This document shows, piece by piece, positions 1 to 8,581 of a stretch of DNA of 64,000 bases. The DNA lies in NCBI RefSeq assembly GCF_019966545.1, contig NZ_JAIMIC010000005.1, positions 124,001 through 188,000 of the forward strand. Direction: 5' to 3'. Below the pieces are notes generated by a model, which saw only the letters and a program-made list of their open reading frames with translations, had not been told where the DNA came from and did no database searches. Source of the DNA: Heliomarina baculiformis. Its GTDB lineage: Bacteria > Pseudomonadota > Alphaproteobacteria > Rhodobacterales > Rhodobacteraceae. How positions within the stretch are numbered: position 1 is the stretch's first letter; each line of letters starts with the position of its first letter. The translations under genes were made by a program, and so were the position numbers.

Positions 1-174
1 CACGAAGATCCGGAAACCATGGATGCGCTGGTTGCGCTGGCGCGTTTGCCGCTTGATATCCGCGGCTTTGGCCCGGTGAAAATGGCCAACGAAGCCAAGG
101 CCGCAAAACGGCGTGAGGAATTGCTGATCGCGATCAAGCAGGGGGGCAAAAATCTTTCGCGGGCGGCCGAATAA
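1..174 (+). CDS. Indolepyruvate:ferredoxin oxidoreductase family protein, C-terminal end (partial)
   Basis: The window opens inside a gene, in frame from base 1; 57 codons remain before TAA at 172-174. The peptide contains IRGFGPVKMANEAKAAKRR, which matches the conserved tail of the large fused indolepyruvate:ferredoxin oxidoreductase chain as I know it ('RGFGPVKxxN..KA..R'). That enzyme oxidatively decarboxylates arylpyruvates from aromatic amino acid breakdown, using thiamine diphosphate and iron-sulfur clusters. Only the last few percent is visible, so no catalytic residue can be checked; the call rests on the tail motif alone. Confidence 0.6.
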   Translation, partial: HEDPETMDALVALARLPLDIRGFGPVKMANEAKAAKRREELLIAIKQGGKNLSRAAE

Positions 175-249
175 CTGTCACACGCCCGTAACAGAACTGA
201 TGCAAAACACCGCAAAGGCCGTTGCTTTGGTCTTTTGCCGGAGTTTCAG

Positions 250-1134
250 ATGCAGCAGACCCGCCATATCGCCCGTGACATCAGCTATGCCCACTCCGCT
301 GAAAGTAAGAGCGGCAGGGTATTGATAAGATTGATGGAAAACTCCACCGGGCGGATCAAACTGATCCGCCGCGCGAACGGATATGAACGGGATGTGGCAG
401 CTGGCCGCAGTTTCTGGTCGGTGATGGCCGAGCGCTACGGTCTCACGCTGAACGTTATCCGCGGCTCTCTCGCCGCGATTCCCCGGGATCGGCCGCTGAT
501 CCTGATCGCGAACCATCCCTACGGCATCCTCGACGGTCTGATGATGGGCCATATCTTAAGCGAGACGCGCGGCGATTTTCGAATTCTGGCGCATCAGGTG
601 TTCCGCAAGGCCGAGGATCTGAACCGCGTCATTCTTCCGATCAATTTCGACGGCACCAAGGAAGGCACCGCGCAGAATATCGAGACCCGCAAAGACGCGC
701 TAAGCTATCTGGGGCGCGGCGGCGCCATTGGCATCTTTCCCGGCGGGACCGTCAGCACCAGTGCCAAACCGTTTTCCAAACCGATGGACCCGGGCTGGCG
801 CAGTTTTACAGCCCGCATGGTTGCCAAGTCGGACGCGGTAGTCGTGCCGGTATTTTTCGACGGTCACACGTCGCGCCTGTTCCAGATCGCAAGCCATCTG
901 CACGTGACCTTGCGCATGGGTTTGCTCATCAAAGAATTCAGGAAACGCGTCGATACGCCTGTAAACATCGTGATCGGCGACCCCATCGACCGTGACGTTC
1001 TGGACCCGCTTGCGCGTGATTCAAAAGCGATGATGGATTTCCTTCGAAAAGCCACGTATGACCTGTCTCCAACGCCGCTGAGAGCGGATGAAATTGGATT
1101 CGAGTTCGAGGAACGGCATCGCGCCCGCGCATAG
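250..1134 (+). CDS. Lysophospholipid acyltransferase family protein (PlsC-like)
   Basis: A 294-residue protein of the LPLAT/PlsC superfamily, which transfers acyl groups to lysophospholipids or ornithine lipids at the inner membrane. The catalytic block is ANHPYGILDG with His near residue 89 and Asp near 95, an H-x5-D spacing rather than the textbook H-x4-D. A second block, IGIFPGGTVS, stands where other members have FPEGT. The ATG at 250 is preferred over an in-frame TTG at 235 because GGAG lies six bases upstream. Its stop abuts the murI start with no gap, so the two are probably cotranscribed. Substrate is not deducible. Confidence 0.75.
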   Translation: MQQTRHIARDISYAHSAESKSGRVLIRLMENSTGRIKLIRRANGYERDVAAGRSFWSVMAERYGLTLNVIRGSLAAIPRDRPLILIANHPYGILDGLMMGHILSETRGDFRILAHQVFRKAEDLNRVILPINFDGTKEGTAQNIETRKDALSYLGRGGAIGIFPGGTVSTSAKPFSKPMDPGWRSFTARMVAKSDAVVVPVFFDGHTSRLFQIASHLHVTLRMGLLIKEFRKRVDTPVNIVIGDPIDRDVLDPLARDSKAMMDFLRKATYDLSPTPLRADEIGFEFEERHRARA

Positions 1135-1944
1135 ATGGCAATTGGCATTTTTGATTCCGGACTGGGCGGTCTTACCGTCTTTGACGCCGTGCAGAAGCGA
1201 CTGCCGGACGTTGATTTCCTTTATTATGCGGACAGTGCCAACGCGCCATACGGGGTGCGGGAATCTGACGATATCTACAACCTGACGGTCGCCGCAGTCG
1301 AACGCATGTGGGCGCTTGGCTGCGATCTTGTGATTCTCGCCTGTAATACGGCGAGTGCGGCGGCGCTGCGCCGGATGCAGGAGGGTGGTCTGCCGCCGGG
1401 CAAAAGGGTGCTTGGCGTGTTCGTGCCGCTGATCGAGGCGATGACAGAGCGCCAGTGGGGCGATAATTCGCCCCCGCGCGAAGTCGCAGTGCAGCACGTG
1501 GCGCTGTTCGCGACCCCTGCGACCGTTGCAAGCCGGGCTTTCCAGCGTGAACTCGCTTTTCGGGCCATCGGTGTCGACGTCGAGGCGCAGGCTTGCGGCG
1601 GCGTCGTGGATGCCATTGAAGATGGTGACATGATCCTTGCCGAGGCGCTGGTGCGCAGCCATGTTGACGCGTTGAAACGCAAGATGCCGAGGCCCGAAGC
1701 GGCGGTTCTGGGCTGCACCCATTACCCCTTGCTGCAATCGGTGTTCCAAAAAGCTCTTGGCGAGGATGTGGCAGTCTACAGTCAGGCCAATCTGGTGGCC
1801 GAAAGCCTTGCCGATTACCTGACCCGCCATCCCGACATGCTGGGAAGCGGTGCGCCGGGGTTCGTGACGACCGGGAAGCCGACAAAGGTGAGCGATCGGG
1901 CGACACAGTTTCTCCGACGACAGATCCGGTTTGAGGCGGCCTGA
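1135..1944 (+). CDS. murI: Glutamate racemase
   Basis: A 269-residue glutamate racemase, making D-glutamate for peptidoglycan in the cytoplasm. The N-terminus reads [12 protein letters not shown], the first catalytic cysteine is in ACNTASA (about Cys70) and the second in GCTHYPLL (about Cys194), the two acid/base cysteines of this cofactor-independent family. Length is normal. The ATG immediately follows the TAG of the acyltransferase, which suggests translational coupling. Confidence 0.95.
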   Translation: MAIGIFDSGLGGLTVFDAVQKRLPDVDFLYYADSANAPYGVRESDDIYNLTVAAVERMWALGCDLVILACNTASAAALRRMQEGGLPPGKRVLGVFVPLIEAMTERQWGDNSPPREVAVQHVALFATPATVASRAFQRELAFRAIGVDVEAQACGGVVDAIEDGDMILAEALVRSHVDALKRKMPRPEAAVLGCTHYPLLQSVFQKALGEDVAVYSQANLVAESLADYLTRHPDMLGSGAPGFVTTGKPTKVSDRATQFLRRQIRFEAA

Positions 1945-2007
1945 CCGCCAGCGTCTTTCCGGCGGTGACGCCGAACCCAGTTGAACTATAGAATGAAAAG
2001 GTCTGAC

Positions 2008-3036
2008 ATGACCCATAAAATCGCAATTCTCGGGGCGTCCGGATACACCGGTGCCGAACTGATCCGGCTGATCGCCGGTCATCCCAACATGGAAATCGTT
2101 GCGCTGTCGGGCGAGCGTAAGGCCGGCATGGACATGGCCGAGGTGTTTCCGCACCTCCGCCACATGGATCTTCCCGTTCTTTGCAAGATCGAGGAAATCG
2201 ATTTTTCGAATGTTGATTTCTGCTTCTGCGCCCTGCCGCACAAGACCAGTCAGGAAGTGATCCGGGACCTCCCTAAAACGCTTAAGATCGTTGATCTTTC
2301 AGCGGATTTCCGGCTGCGTGATCCCGAAGCCTACAAGAAGTGGTATGGCAACGATCACGCCGCCTTGGAGCAACAGGGCGAGGCGGTCTACGGGCTGTCC
2401 GAGTTCTATCGCGATGAGATCAAAGGGGCACGGCTGGTCGCGGGCACCGGGTGTAACGCGGCAACGGGCCAGTTCGCGCTGAGGCCCCTCATTTCCGCCG
2501 GTGTTATCGACCTCGACGAGATCATCCTCGACATGAAATGCGCGGTTTCCGGCGCAGGGCGGTCGCTCAAGGAAAACCTGCTCCATGCCGAGCTGAGCGA
2601 AGGTTATAACGCCTATGCCATCGGCGGCACACACCGGCATCAGGGGGAATTCGATCAGGAGTTCTCCAAGATCGCCGGACGGCCCGTGCAGGTTCAGTTC
2701 ACACCGCACCTTATGCCCGCGAACCGGGGTATCCTTGCGACAACTTACGTCAAGGGCGATGCACAGGCGATCTACAAAGCGCTGAGCGAGGCCTATGCGG
2801 ATGAACCCTTTATCGAAATGCTGCCCTTTGGGACAGCGCCCAGCACCCATCACGTGCGCGGCTCGAACTTTGTTCATATCGGTGTGACCGGTGACCGGAT
2901 CGAAGGCCGCGCCATGGTGATTGTGGCGCTGGATAACCTGACAAAAGGTAGCAGCGGTCAGGCGTTGCAAAACGCCAATCTGATGTTAGGTGAAGAGGAG
3001 ACAGCGGGGCTGATGATGGCGCCGCTTTTCCCGTGA
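2008..3036 (+). CDS. argC: N-acetyl-gamma-glutamyl-phosphate reductase
   Basis: A 342-residue NADPH-dependent reductase of arginine biosynthesis that converts N-acetylglutamyl phosphate to the semialdehyde. The Rossmann glycine motif [10 protein letters not shown] is at residues 9-18, the active-site cysteine in GTGCNAATG (about Cys149), and a conserved [12 protein letters not shown] block follows. Of two nearby ATGs (1993 and 2008) the second is chosen: AAAGG precedes it at good spacing and the protein then starts in family fashion ([12 protein letters not shown]). ccmE follows after 7 bases. Confidence 0.95.
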   Translation: MTHKIAILGASGYTGAELIRLIAGHPNMEIVALSGERKAGMDMAEVFPHLRHMDLPVLCKIEEIDFSNVDFCFCALPHKTSQEVIRDLPKTLKIVDLSADFRLRDPEAYKKWYGNDHAALEQQGEAVYGLSEFYRDEIKGARLVAGTGCNAATGQFALRPLISAGVIDLDEIILDMKCAVSGAGRSLKENLLHAELSEGYNAYAIGGTHRHQGEFDQEFSKIAGRPVQVQFTPHLMPANRGILATTYVKGDAQAIYKALSEAYADEPFIEMLPFGTAPSTHHVRGSNFVHIGVTGDRIEGRAMVIVALDNLTKGSSGQALQNANLMLGEEETAGLMMAPLFP

Positions 3037-3043
3037 GAAGCGC

Positions 3044-3490
3044 ATGAAAAGCCTCAAGAAACAGCGTCGGATTCAGGTCATCGCCGTGGCGGCGGTGGCC
3101 CTGGTGTTGAGCACGGGGCTGATCGGCTATGCGATGCGCGACGGCATCAACTTTTTCCGCGCGCCGAGTCAGGTGATCGCCGAACCGCCCGAACCGGGCG
3201 AAGTTTTCCGGATTGGCGGGCTTGTCGAAGAAGGCTCGATCCAGCGCGGGCAGGGTGAAGAGATCCGCTTTGTCGTGACCGATGGCGGTGCCTCGGTGCC
3301 AGTGGTCTTTGCCGGTGTACTGCCGGACCTTTTTGCCGAGAACCAAGGCATGGTGGGTACCGGACGTTACGTCAATGGTATCTTTGAAGCCTCTGAGATT
3401 CTTGCCAAACACGATGAAACCTACATGCCCAAAGAGGTTGTCGACGCACTTAAAGAGCAGGGCGTCTACAAGGATCCGAACGACGGCTAA
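3044..3490 (+). CDS. ccmE: Cytochrome c maturation heme chaperone CcmE
   Basis: A 148-residue membrane-anchored periplasmic heme chaperone that binds heme covalently through a histidine and passes it to the CcmF/CcmH lyase. An N-terminal membrane segment spans about residues 10-30 after a basic start (KSLKKQRR). The OB-fold body ends in AKHDETYMP, with heme-binding His123 and Tyr127. It begins 7 bases after argC. Its partners ccmF and ccmH lie downstream but are separated from it by a muramidase-holin pair and a strong hairpin. Confidence 0.93.
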   Translation: MKSLKKQRRIQVIAVAAVALVLSTGLIGYAMRDGINFFRAPSQVIAEPPEPGEVFRIGGLVEEGSIQRGQGEEIRFVVTDGGASVPVVFAGVLPDLFAENQGMVGTGRYVNGIFEASEILAKHDETYMPKEVVDALKEQGVYKDPNDG

Positions 3491-3510
3491 GGCTTCCCGT
3501 GAAAATGGAA

Positions 3511-3548
3511 CGCGCGATCTGGTTTGCGGCTGTTAACCAGATCGCGCG
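3511..3548. repeat. Perfect 14-bp inverted repeat downstream of ccmE
   Basis: The arms CGCGCGATCTGGTT (3511-3524) and AACCAGATCGCGCG (3535-3548) are perfectly complementary around a 10-base loop. There is no T-run after it on the plus strand, so it is not a textbook intrinsic terminator. It sits between the ccmE stop (3490) and the muramidase ATG (3582). It could end or stabilise the ccmE transcript, or be an operator for the lysis pair. Confidence 0.8.
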
Positions 3549-3581
3549 CAGTTTCCCCGCTGAATTTGCGAGGGAAACGCC

Positions 3582-4193
3582 ATGCAGACAGTCCGAGAAA
3601 TTGCCGAGGCTATTGTCGACCGGGAAGGCGGATTCGTGAACGATCCGGACGATCCCGGCGGGGCGACCAACCACGGTGTCACGATCCATACGATGCGCAG
3701 GCTTGGCCTTGACCTGACCGGGGATGGGATCGTCGGTGTGCAGGATGTGCGTGCGCTCACTCGCGATCAGGCGGTCGACATCTTTATCAAGCATTACTTT
3801 GAGCGACCGCGCATCGCCGAAATGCCGGTCGAACTGCAGCCCAGTCTTTTCGACATGTACGTGAATGCCGGAGCGAATGCGGTGAAAATCCTGCAACGGC
3901 TGCTGAGGGATATGGGCTATCAGGTCACTGTCGACGGGGCGATTGGTCCGCAGACGCTTGCCGCCGTTCTGCACGCGGCAAGCCCGGATGCGATCGTGCT
4001 TCGCGATGCCTATGGGGTGGCGCGTCGCAACTATTACTTCCGTCTCGCCGATGCGCGCGTGGCCAGCCGCAAATACGCCCGCACCCGCGCGGGCGGCAAG
4101 GGCGGCTGGATCAAGCGGGCCGAGGAATTCATCTCGGCCTGCTACCACATGAGCGACAGTGAATTCAGCGAAAGGATCTCGGCATGGGCTTAA
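3582..4193 (+). CDS. Holin-associated N-acetylmuramidase (GH108), GTA-type endolysin
   Basis: A 203-residue peptidoglycan muramidase. The N-terminal domain has REGGFVNDPDDPGGATNHG, the glycosyl hydrolase 108 signature, with the catalytic Glu near residue 15. The C-terminal part has a small peptidoglycan-binding repeat (DGAIGPQTLAAV). There is no signal peptide, so export would rely on the holin encoded next, whose ATG overlaps this gene by 10 bases. In Rhodobacter capsulatus an unlinked endolysin-holin pair (rcc00555/rcc00556) releases gene transfer agents; family, order and isolation from phage genes here fit that role. GAGGGA lies upstream of the ATG. Confidence 0.82.
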   Translation: MQTVREIAEAIVDREGGFVNDPDDPGGATNHGVTIHTMRRLGLDLTGDGIVGVQDVRALTRDQAVDIFIKHYFERPRIAEMPVELQPSLFDMYVNAGANAVKILQRLLRDMGYQVTVDGAIGPQTLAAVLHAASPDAIVLRDAYGVARRNYYFRLADARVASRKYARTRAGGKGGWIKRAEEFISACYHMSDSEFSERISAWA

Positions 4194-4762
4194 TCAACGG
4201 GCTGACCAACCTGCTTTTCGGCGGCGGCAGCAATGCGGTGCGGGACACGGTTGAAGTGTTCCGTGAAAATGCCGAGGCCCGCGCGATCCGCAGTGCCGGG
4301 ATACAGGAACAGGCGATGGCCGAATTCGGTGCCGAATTCGCCCGGCCAAACAGCGGCGGGTTCGACCGGTTCATGGACGGGGTCAATCGCATCCCGCGCC
4401 CGGCGCTTGCCCTTGGTACGCTGGGGCTTTTTGTCGTCGCTATGGTTGATCCGCTTTGGTTCGCGGCCAGAATGCAGGGAATCGCCCTGGTGCCTGAACC
4501 TATGTGGTGGCTTCTGGGGGTGATCGTTTCATTCTATTTCGGTGCCCGGCACCAGGTGAAGAACCAGAGTTTCCAGCGTGAAATAGCCGTGACCATGGCC
4601 CGTGTGCCCGACGTCATGCGCAATATCGCCGAACTGAAGGAAATGCGGGCCGAAACGCCCGGCGTTGCGGATACCGGGTCTGATGCGCAGCTGTCGATCG
4701 CGTCGGTTCACCCGGGAGACAACCCCGCCTTGGAAAGCTGGCGCGCCCTGCGACAGACCTGA
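4184..4762 (+). CDS. Holin family protein (GTA-type lysis holin)
   Basis: A 192-residue protein whose start lies inside the 3' end of the muramidase gene. Two hydrophobic segments are visible (about residues 70-92, ALALGTLGLFVVAMV, and about 105-123, MWWLLGVIVSFYFGA), flanked by a long hydrophilic N-terminus and a charged C-terminus. This layout fits the holin partner of the GH108 endolysin in Rhodobacterales. The inferred role is timed permeabilisation of the inner membrane so that the endolysin reaches the wall. No head, tail or terminase genes occur nearby. Confidence 0.75.
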   Translation: MGLINGLTNLLFGGGSNAVRDTVEVFRENAEARAIRSAGIQEQAMAEFGAEFARPNSGGFDRFMDGVNRIPRPALALGTLGLFVVAMVDPLWFAARMQGIALVPEPMWWLLGVIVSFYFGARHQVKNQSFQREIAVTMARVPDVMRNIAELKEMRAETPGVADTGSDAQLSIASVHPGDNPALESWRALRQT

Positions 4763-4846
4763 AGGGAACCAAGGGCCGCGACAATGTGATCCGCTTGGGC
4801 GACGGTTAACCATTGGCCGCGCCCGGTCGCGGGATTATAGAGGGGC

Positions 4847-6802
4847 ATGGTTACTGAACTCGGGCACTTTGCCCTGATCCTCGCCTTTGTTGTTGCCATC
4901 GTGCAGATGGTGGTTCCGATGATCGGTGCGCAGCGGCGCTGGTCCGGGTGGATGGCCGTGGCCGAACCGGCGGCGAATATCCAGTTCCTGATGACCGCCT
5001 TTGCCTTTGGCGCGCTGATGCATGCCTTTATCACCTCGGACTTTTCACTCCGGCTGGTGGTCGAGAACAGCCATTCCGCCAAACCGATGATCTACAAGAT
5101 CAGCGGTACATGGGGGAACCACGAAGGTTCGATGCTGCTCTGGGTGCTGATCGTCACGCTGTTCGGCGCCACGGCGGCGTGGTTCGGGGGCAACCTGCCG
5201 CCAACTCTGCGCGCGCGGGTGCTTTCCATTCAGGCGGCCATCGCGGTTGCCTTCTTTGCCTTTATCCTCTTCACGTCGAACCCGTTCATCCGCTTGGCGG
5301 TGCCGCCGTTCGACGGTCAGGATCTGAACCCGCTGTTGCAGGACCCGGGGCTCGCCTTTCATCCCCCCTTCCTCTACCTCGGCTATGTCGGGCTGAGCAT
5401 GGCCTATTCCTTTGCCGTGGCTGCGCTGATCGAAGGCCGGGTCGATGCGGCATGGGCCCGCTGGGTGCGGCCATGGACGCTGGCGGCGTGGATCTTCCTG
5501 ACCATCGGGATCGGCCTTGGATCCTGGTGGGCCTATTACGAACTCGGCTGGGGCGGTTTCTGGTTCTGGGACCCGGTGGAGAATGCTTCTTTCATGCCGT
5601 GGCTGCTTGCCGCTGCGCTGCTGCATTCCGCCATCGTTGTCGAGAAACGGGAAAGCCTGAAAAGCTGGACGATCCTCTTGGCGATCCTTGCCTTTGGCTT
5701 TTCCTTGATCGGCACCTTTATCGTTCGCTCCGGGCTGCTGACCAGCGTTCATGCTTTTGCCAATGACCCTGAACGTGGCGTCTTTATCCTGATCATCCTG
5801 GCCTTCTTTACGGGCGGTGCGCTGACGCTCTTTGCGGCGCGTGCCAACGCGATGGAGGCCAAGGGCGTATTCGCCATGCTCAGCCGGGAAAGCGCACTGG
5901 TCGCGAATAACATCATGCTGGCAGTCGGCTGTTTCGTGGTGTTTGTCGGGACACTCTGGCCGATGGTGGCCGAGATGCTGTTCGACCGTAAACTCTCGGT
6001 CGGGCCGCCGTTTTTCGAATTGGCCTTCACGCCCTTCATGGTGGTGCTTGGCCTGATTTTGCCGGTTGGCGCGCTGCTTCCGTGGAAGCGCGCGCGGATC
6101 AAGCGGACATTGTATTCCTTGCGCTATGTCTTCGCGGCCGCGGTCCTGCTGGCCGGGCTGGTCTGGACGCTGCAAAGCGGACGGTCGCTGCTGGGTCCAA
6201 TCGGGCTTTTCCTCGGGGCTTGGGTTGTAGGGGGCGCTTTGGTCGATCTCTGGATCCGGGCCGGTCGCACCCCAGCGCGTCTTTTGCGCCTGCCGCGGGC
6301 TGACTGGGGCCGGGGCGTCGCGCATGCGGGGCTTGGCGTCACCATCTTTGCCATCGCTGGTCTTATAGCGTGGGAACAGGAAGACATCCGCGTGGCCCAG
6401 CTTGGCGACAGTTTCGATGTCGGTGCCTTCCAGTTGACGCTGCAAAAGGTCGAGGAAGGCCGCGGGCCGAACTACTTTACGACGCAAGGCACAGTCGATC
6501 TTTCGCAAAACGGGCGGCTGCTTGCGGAATTGCACCCGGAAAAACGGGTCTACCCGGTGGCGCAGATGCCCACCACCGAAGCCGCGATCGATTACCGTTT
6601 TCTGCGCGACGTCTATGTCGTTATCGGTGATCAGCAGGATAACGGTGGGTGGGTGATCCGTACCTATATCAAGCCCTTCGCCAACTGGATCTGGGGCGGC
6701 ATTCTGATGATGGGCTTTGGCGGCTTCCTTTCGCTGACCGACAGACGTTTCAGGGTCGCGGCGGGCGCGCGGCGTCAGGCACGTGCGGTGGCGGCTGAAT
6801 GA
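4847..6802 (+). CDS. ccmF: Cytochrome c heme lyase subunit CcmF
   Basis: A 651-residue polytopic membrane protein that, with CcmH, ligates heme to apocytochrome c in the periplasm. The tryptophan-rich heme-handling motif WGGFWFWDPVENASFMPWL is present, along with many hydrophobic segments and a large C-terminal periplasmic loop. Length is normal for the family. The start is MVTELGHFALI, as in other CcmF proteins, although GAGGGG lies unusually close to the ATG. It overlaps ccmH by 4 bases (ATGA), indicating coupled translation. Confidence 0.95.
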   Translation: MVTELGHFALILAFVVAIVQMVVPMIGAQRRWSGWMAVAEPAANIQFLMTAFAFGALMHAFITSDFSLRLVVENSHSAKPMIYKISGTWGNHEGSMLLWVLIVTLFGATAAWFGGNLPPTLRARVLSIQAAIAVAFFAFILFTSNPFIRLAVPPFDGQDLNPLLQDPGLAFHPPFLYLGYVGLSMAYSFAVAALIEGRVDAAWARWVRPWTLAAWIFLTIGIGLGSWWAYYELGWGGFWFWDPVENASFMPWLLAAALLHSAIVVEKRESLKSWTILLAILAFGFSLIGTFIVRSGLLTSVHAFANDPERGVFILIILAFFTGGALTLFAARANAMEAKGVFAMLSRESALVANNIMLAVGCFVVFVGTLWPMVAEMLFDRKLSVGPPFFELAFTPFMVVLGLILPVGALLPWKRARIKRTLYSLRYVFAAAVLLAGLVWTLQSGRSLLGPIGLFLGAWVVGGALVDLWIRAGRTPARLLRLPRADWGRGVAHAGLGVTIFAIAGLIAWEQEDIRVAQLGDSFDVGAFQLTLQKVEEGRGPNYFTTQGTVDLSQNGRLLAELHPEKRVYPVAQMPTTEAAIDYRFLRDVYVVIGDQQDNGGWVIRTYIKPFANWIWGGILMMGFGGFLSLTDRRFRVAAGARRQARAVAAE

Positions 6803-7266
6803 GACGGCTCGCGCGCATAATCGCCGGTGCGGCTCTCGCCATGCTGATGGCGCTGCCGGTGGCAGCGGTACAGCCGGACGAGGTGCTCGACGATCCGGCG
6901 CTCGAGGCGCGCGCCCGGGAATTGTCTAAGGGGCTGCGATGCCTTGTCTGCCGCAATGAAAGTATCGATGAAAGCAACGCAGACCTTGCCCGCGACCTGC
7001 GCCTGTTGCTTCGCGAACGGCTTGTTGCAGGCGATTCCGACGCCGAGGCCATCGATTACATCGTCGACAGGTTCGGAGAATACGTGCTCTTGCAGCCGAC
7101 GGTCAACGGCTCCAACTGGCTGCTATGGGCGGCGGGGCCGCTGATGCTGATCCTCGCGGGCGGTGTCGCGGTTGTCTACCTGAGAGGCCGGGCAAAAATC
7201 GAAGCGCCGGACAACGCCCTGACCGCCAGTGAAGAAGCGCGTCTGCGCGAAATTCTCGACAAGTAA
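6799..7266 (+). CDS. ccmH: Cytochrome c-type biogenesis protein CcmH/CycL
   Basis: A 155-residue thioredoxin-like partner of CcmF that reduces the CXXCH motif of apocytochrome c. A signal peptide covers about residues 1-23, the redox motif LRCLVCRNESI has Cys48 and Cys51, and a C-terminal membrane anchor spans about residues 104-124. It is the short CcmH/CcmL form without a TPR domain. Start and ccmF stop overlap by 4 bases. Confidence 0.93.
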   Translation: MRRLARIIAGAALAMLMALPVAAVQPDEVLDDPALEARARELSKGLRCLVCRNESIDESNADLARDLRLLLRERLVAGDSDAEAIDYIVDRFGEYVLLQPTVNGSNWLLWAAGPLMLILAGGVAVVYLRGRAKIEAPDNALTASEEARLREILDK

Positions 7267-7343
7267 CGCGCGGTTTCGCTTTTCTCTGCCGGGACCTTAC
7301 GGCAGTTTACTGGCGACGCGACTGACGCGAAAAGGGGAGCCGC

Positions 7344-8120
7344 ATGGACTATCAGACAATCACAGTTGAAACGACCGATGGCGTTGCCATCATCTCGCTG
7401 AACCGGCCGGACAAGATGAACGCGATGAACGGCCAGATGCGGGCTGAACTGCCCCATGCGATCAAGGCCGCCGAAGAGAACGCGCGGGTCATCGTGATCA
7501 CCGGTTCGGGACGTGCCTTTTGCACTGGGCAGGACCTTGGCGATACCGGCGATGCAACCAATCTGGATCTGGAACGGACACTGCGGGATGAATACGGCCC
7601 GATGCTCGAGGCGATCTACGATTGCAAACTGCCAACGATTGCCGCCGTTAACGGACCGGCAGCGGGGGCTGGTGCGAGTCTCGCACTGACAGCCGACGTG
7701 GTGATTGCGACGGAAAGCGCCTATTTCCTTCAGGCCTTTACGCGGATCGGCTTGTTGCCAGATGCGGGGGGCACGTGGTTTATGCCGCGCCAGATGGGTA
7801 TGGCCAAGGCAATGGGCGCGGCCTTGTTTGCCGACAAGATTTCTGCCCGCCAAGCCGACGACTGGGGCATGATCTGGGAGGCGGTCGCCGATGAGGAGTT
7901 CGACGCGCATTGGCGCAAGCGGGCTGCGCATCTGGCGAACGGACCGACGCAGGCCTACCGCGCCGTTAAACAGGCGATCCGGGGCAGCTTTGAAAGCGAT
8001 CTGCCCGATCAGCTTGCCACCGAAGCGCATCTTCAGGGGCAATGTGGCAAGAGCCGTGATTTTCAGGAAGGCGTCGTCGCCTTTATGGAAAAACGCCCCG
8101 CAAAGTTCGAAGGCCGGTAA
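7344..8120 (+). CDS. Enoyl-CoA hydratase/isomerase family protein (PaaG-like)
   Basis: A 258-residue crotonase-fold protein. The CoA/oxyanion-hole signature GRAFCTGQDL is followed by NGPAAGAGASLALTADVV and FTRIGLLPDAGGTWFMPR, which resembles PaaG, the isomerase of ring-opened epoxyphenylacetyl-CoA. No other phenylacetate genes are nearby, so a general role in fatty or aromatic acid degradation is as likely. AGGGGAGC gives a good ribosome site before the ATG. It may be cotranscribed with the ccm genes 77 bases upstream. Confidence 0.85.
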   Translation: MDYQTITVETTDGVAIISLNRPDKMNAMNGQMRAELPHAIKAAEENARVIVITGSGRAFCTGQDLGDTGDATNLDLERTLRDEYGPMLEAIYDCKLPTIAAVNGPAAGAGASLALTADVVIATESAYFLQAFTRIGLLPDAGGTWFMPRQMGMAKAMGAALFADKISARQADDWGMIWEAVADEEFDAHWRKRAAHLANGPTQAYRAVKQAIRGSFESDLPDQLATEAHLQGQCGKSRDFQEGVVAFMEKRPAKFEGR

Positions 8121-8530
8121 CAGAGCTACCGAAGTTCAGGGCATCGATACCGTCGGTGTCTTGAAAAGCGGGATCGTCATTGTCGCATCCGTTTACGTCT
8201 GGCAAAAGCGCAGCGCTTTCCAGTCAGTTGCGCGGGAATTTCAGAGGATCGCCAAAGGCATCTATTCGGAACGTGTCGCTCTTTTCGCGCGTATCCAGGC
8301 GATCAGGGCGCAAGGTCCGAATTTTTTCCTTGCGGGGTCAAGAGGTTCTTGTCGCCCGAAGCCGCAGTGAATGGCGCAAAGGCCGATAAGCCCGGTACCG
8401 CCTAGTAGGATTAGTTCAATCATCACAACTTTCCGAAAACTGGTAAGAAATATCCTTTCAGGTTAACGGCATTTTAACCAATCCGGGAAGTTAAACATTG
8501 TGAAATGGTTAACGGGCAGAGTCCGGACGG
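8121..8530. other. Intergenic region between a crotonase gene and gltA
   Basis: About 410 bases between the stop of the crotonase-family gene and the gltA terminator, running up to a convergent gene pair. Nothing conserved is obvious apart from one possible small minus-strand ORF (8262-8423). Bases 8430-8520 are AT-rich, with repeated TTAAC/GTTAA words, and look like decayed or regulatory DNA. Confidence 0.5.
8262..8423 (-). CDS. Possible 53-aa small membrane protein
   Basis: The minus strand encodes 53 residues starting MIELILLGGTGLIGLCAIHCG, one predicted membrane segment followed by a basic tail. GGAAAG precedes the ATG by five bases, which is the main reason to take it seriously. I do not recognise a family and no partner gene is evident. 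It could be a chance ORF in an otherwise empty region. Confidence 0.27.
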   Translation of the reverse strand: MIELILLGGTGLIGLCAIHCGFGRQEPLDPARKKFGPCALIAWIRAKRATRSE

Positions 8531-8561
8531 AAAAAAGCCCCGCAGTTTGGCTGCGGGGCTT
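8531..8561 (-). terminator. Rho-independent terminator of gltA
   Basis: An 11-bp perfect stem (8535-8545 with 8551-8561, core AGCCCCGCAG/CTGCGGGGCT) around a 5-base loop is followed on the minus strand by six T residues. It lies 20 bases beyond the gltA stop. Confidence 0.9.
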
Positions 8562-8581
8562 TGTCTTGGAAAGGCTGTGGA

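Noticed and set aside
5045..6535. 496-codon minus-strand frame opposite ccmF
   Set aside because: Low-complexity, Arg/Gln/Pro-rich antisense shadow.
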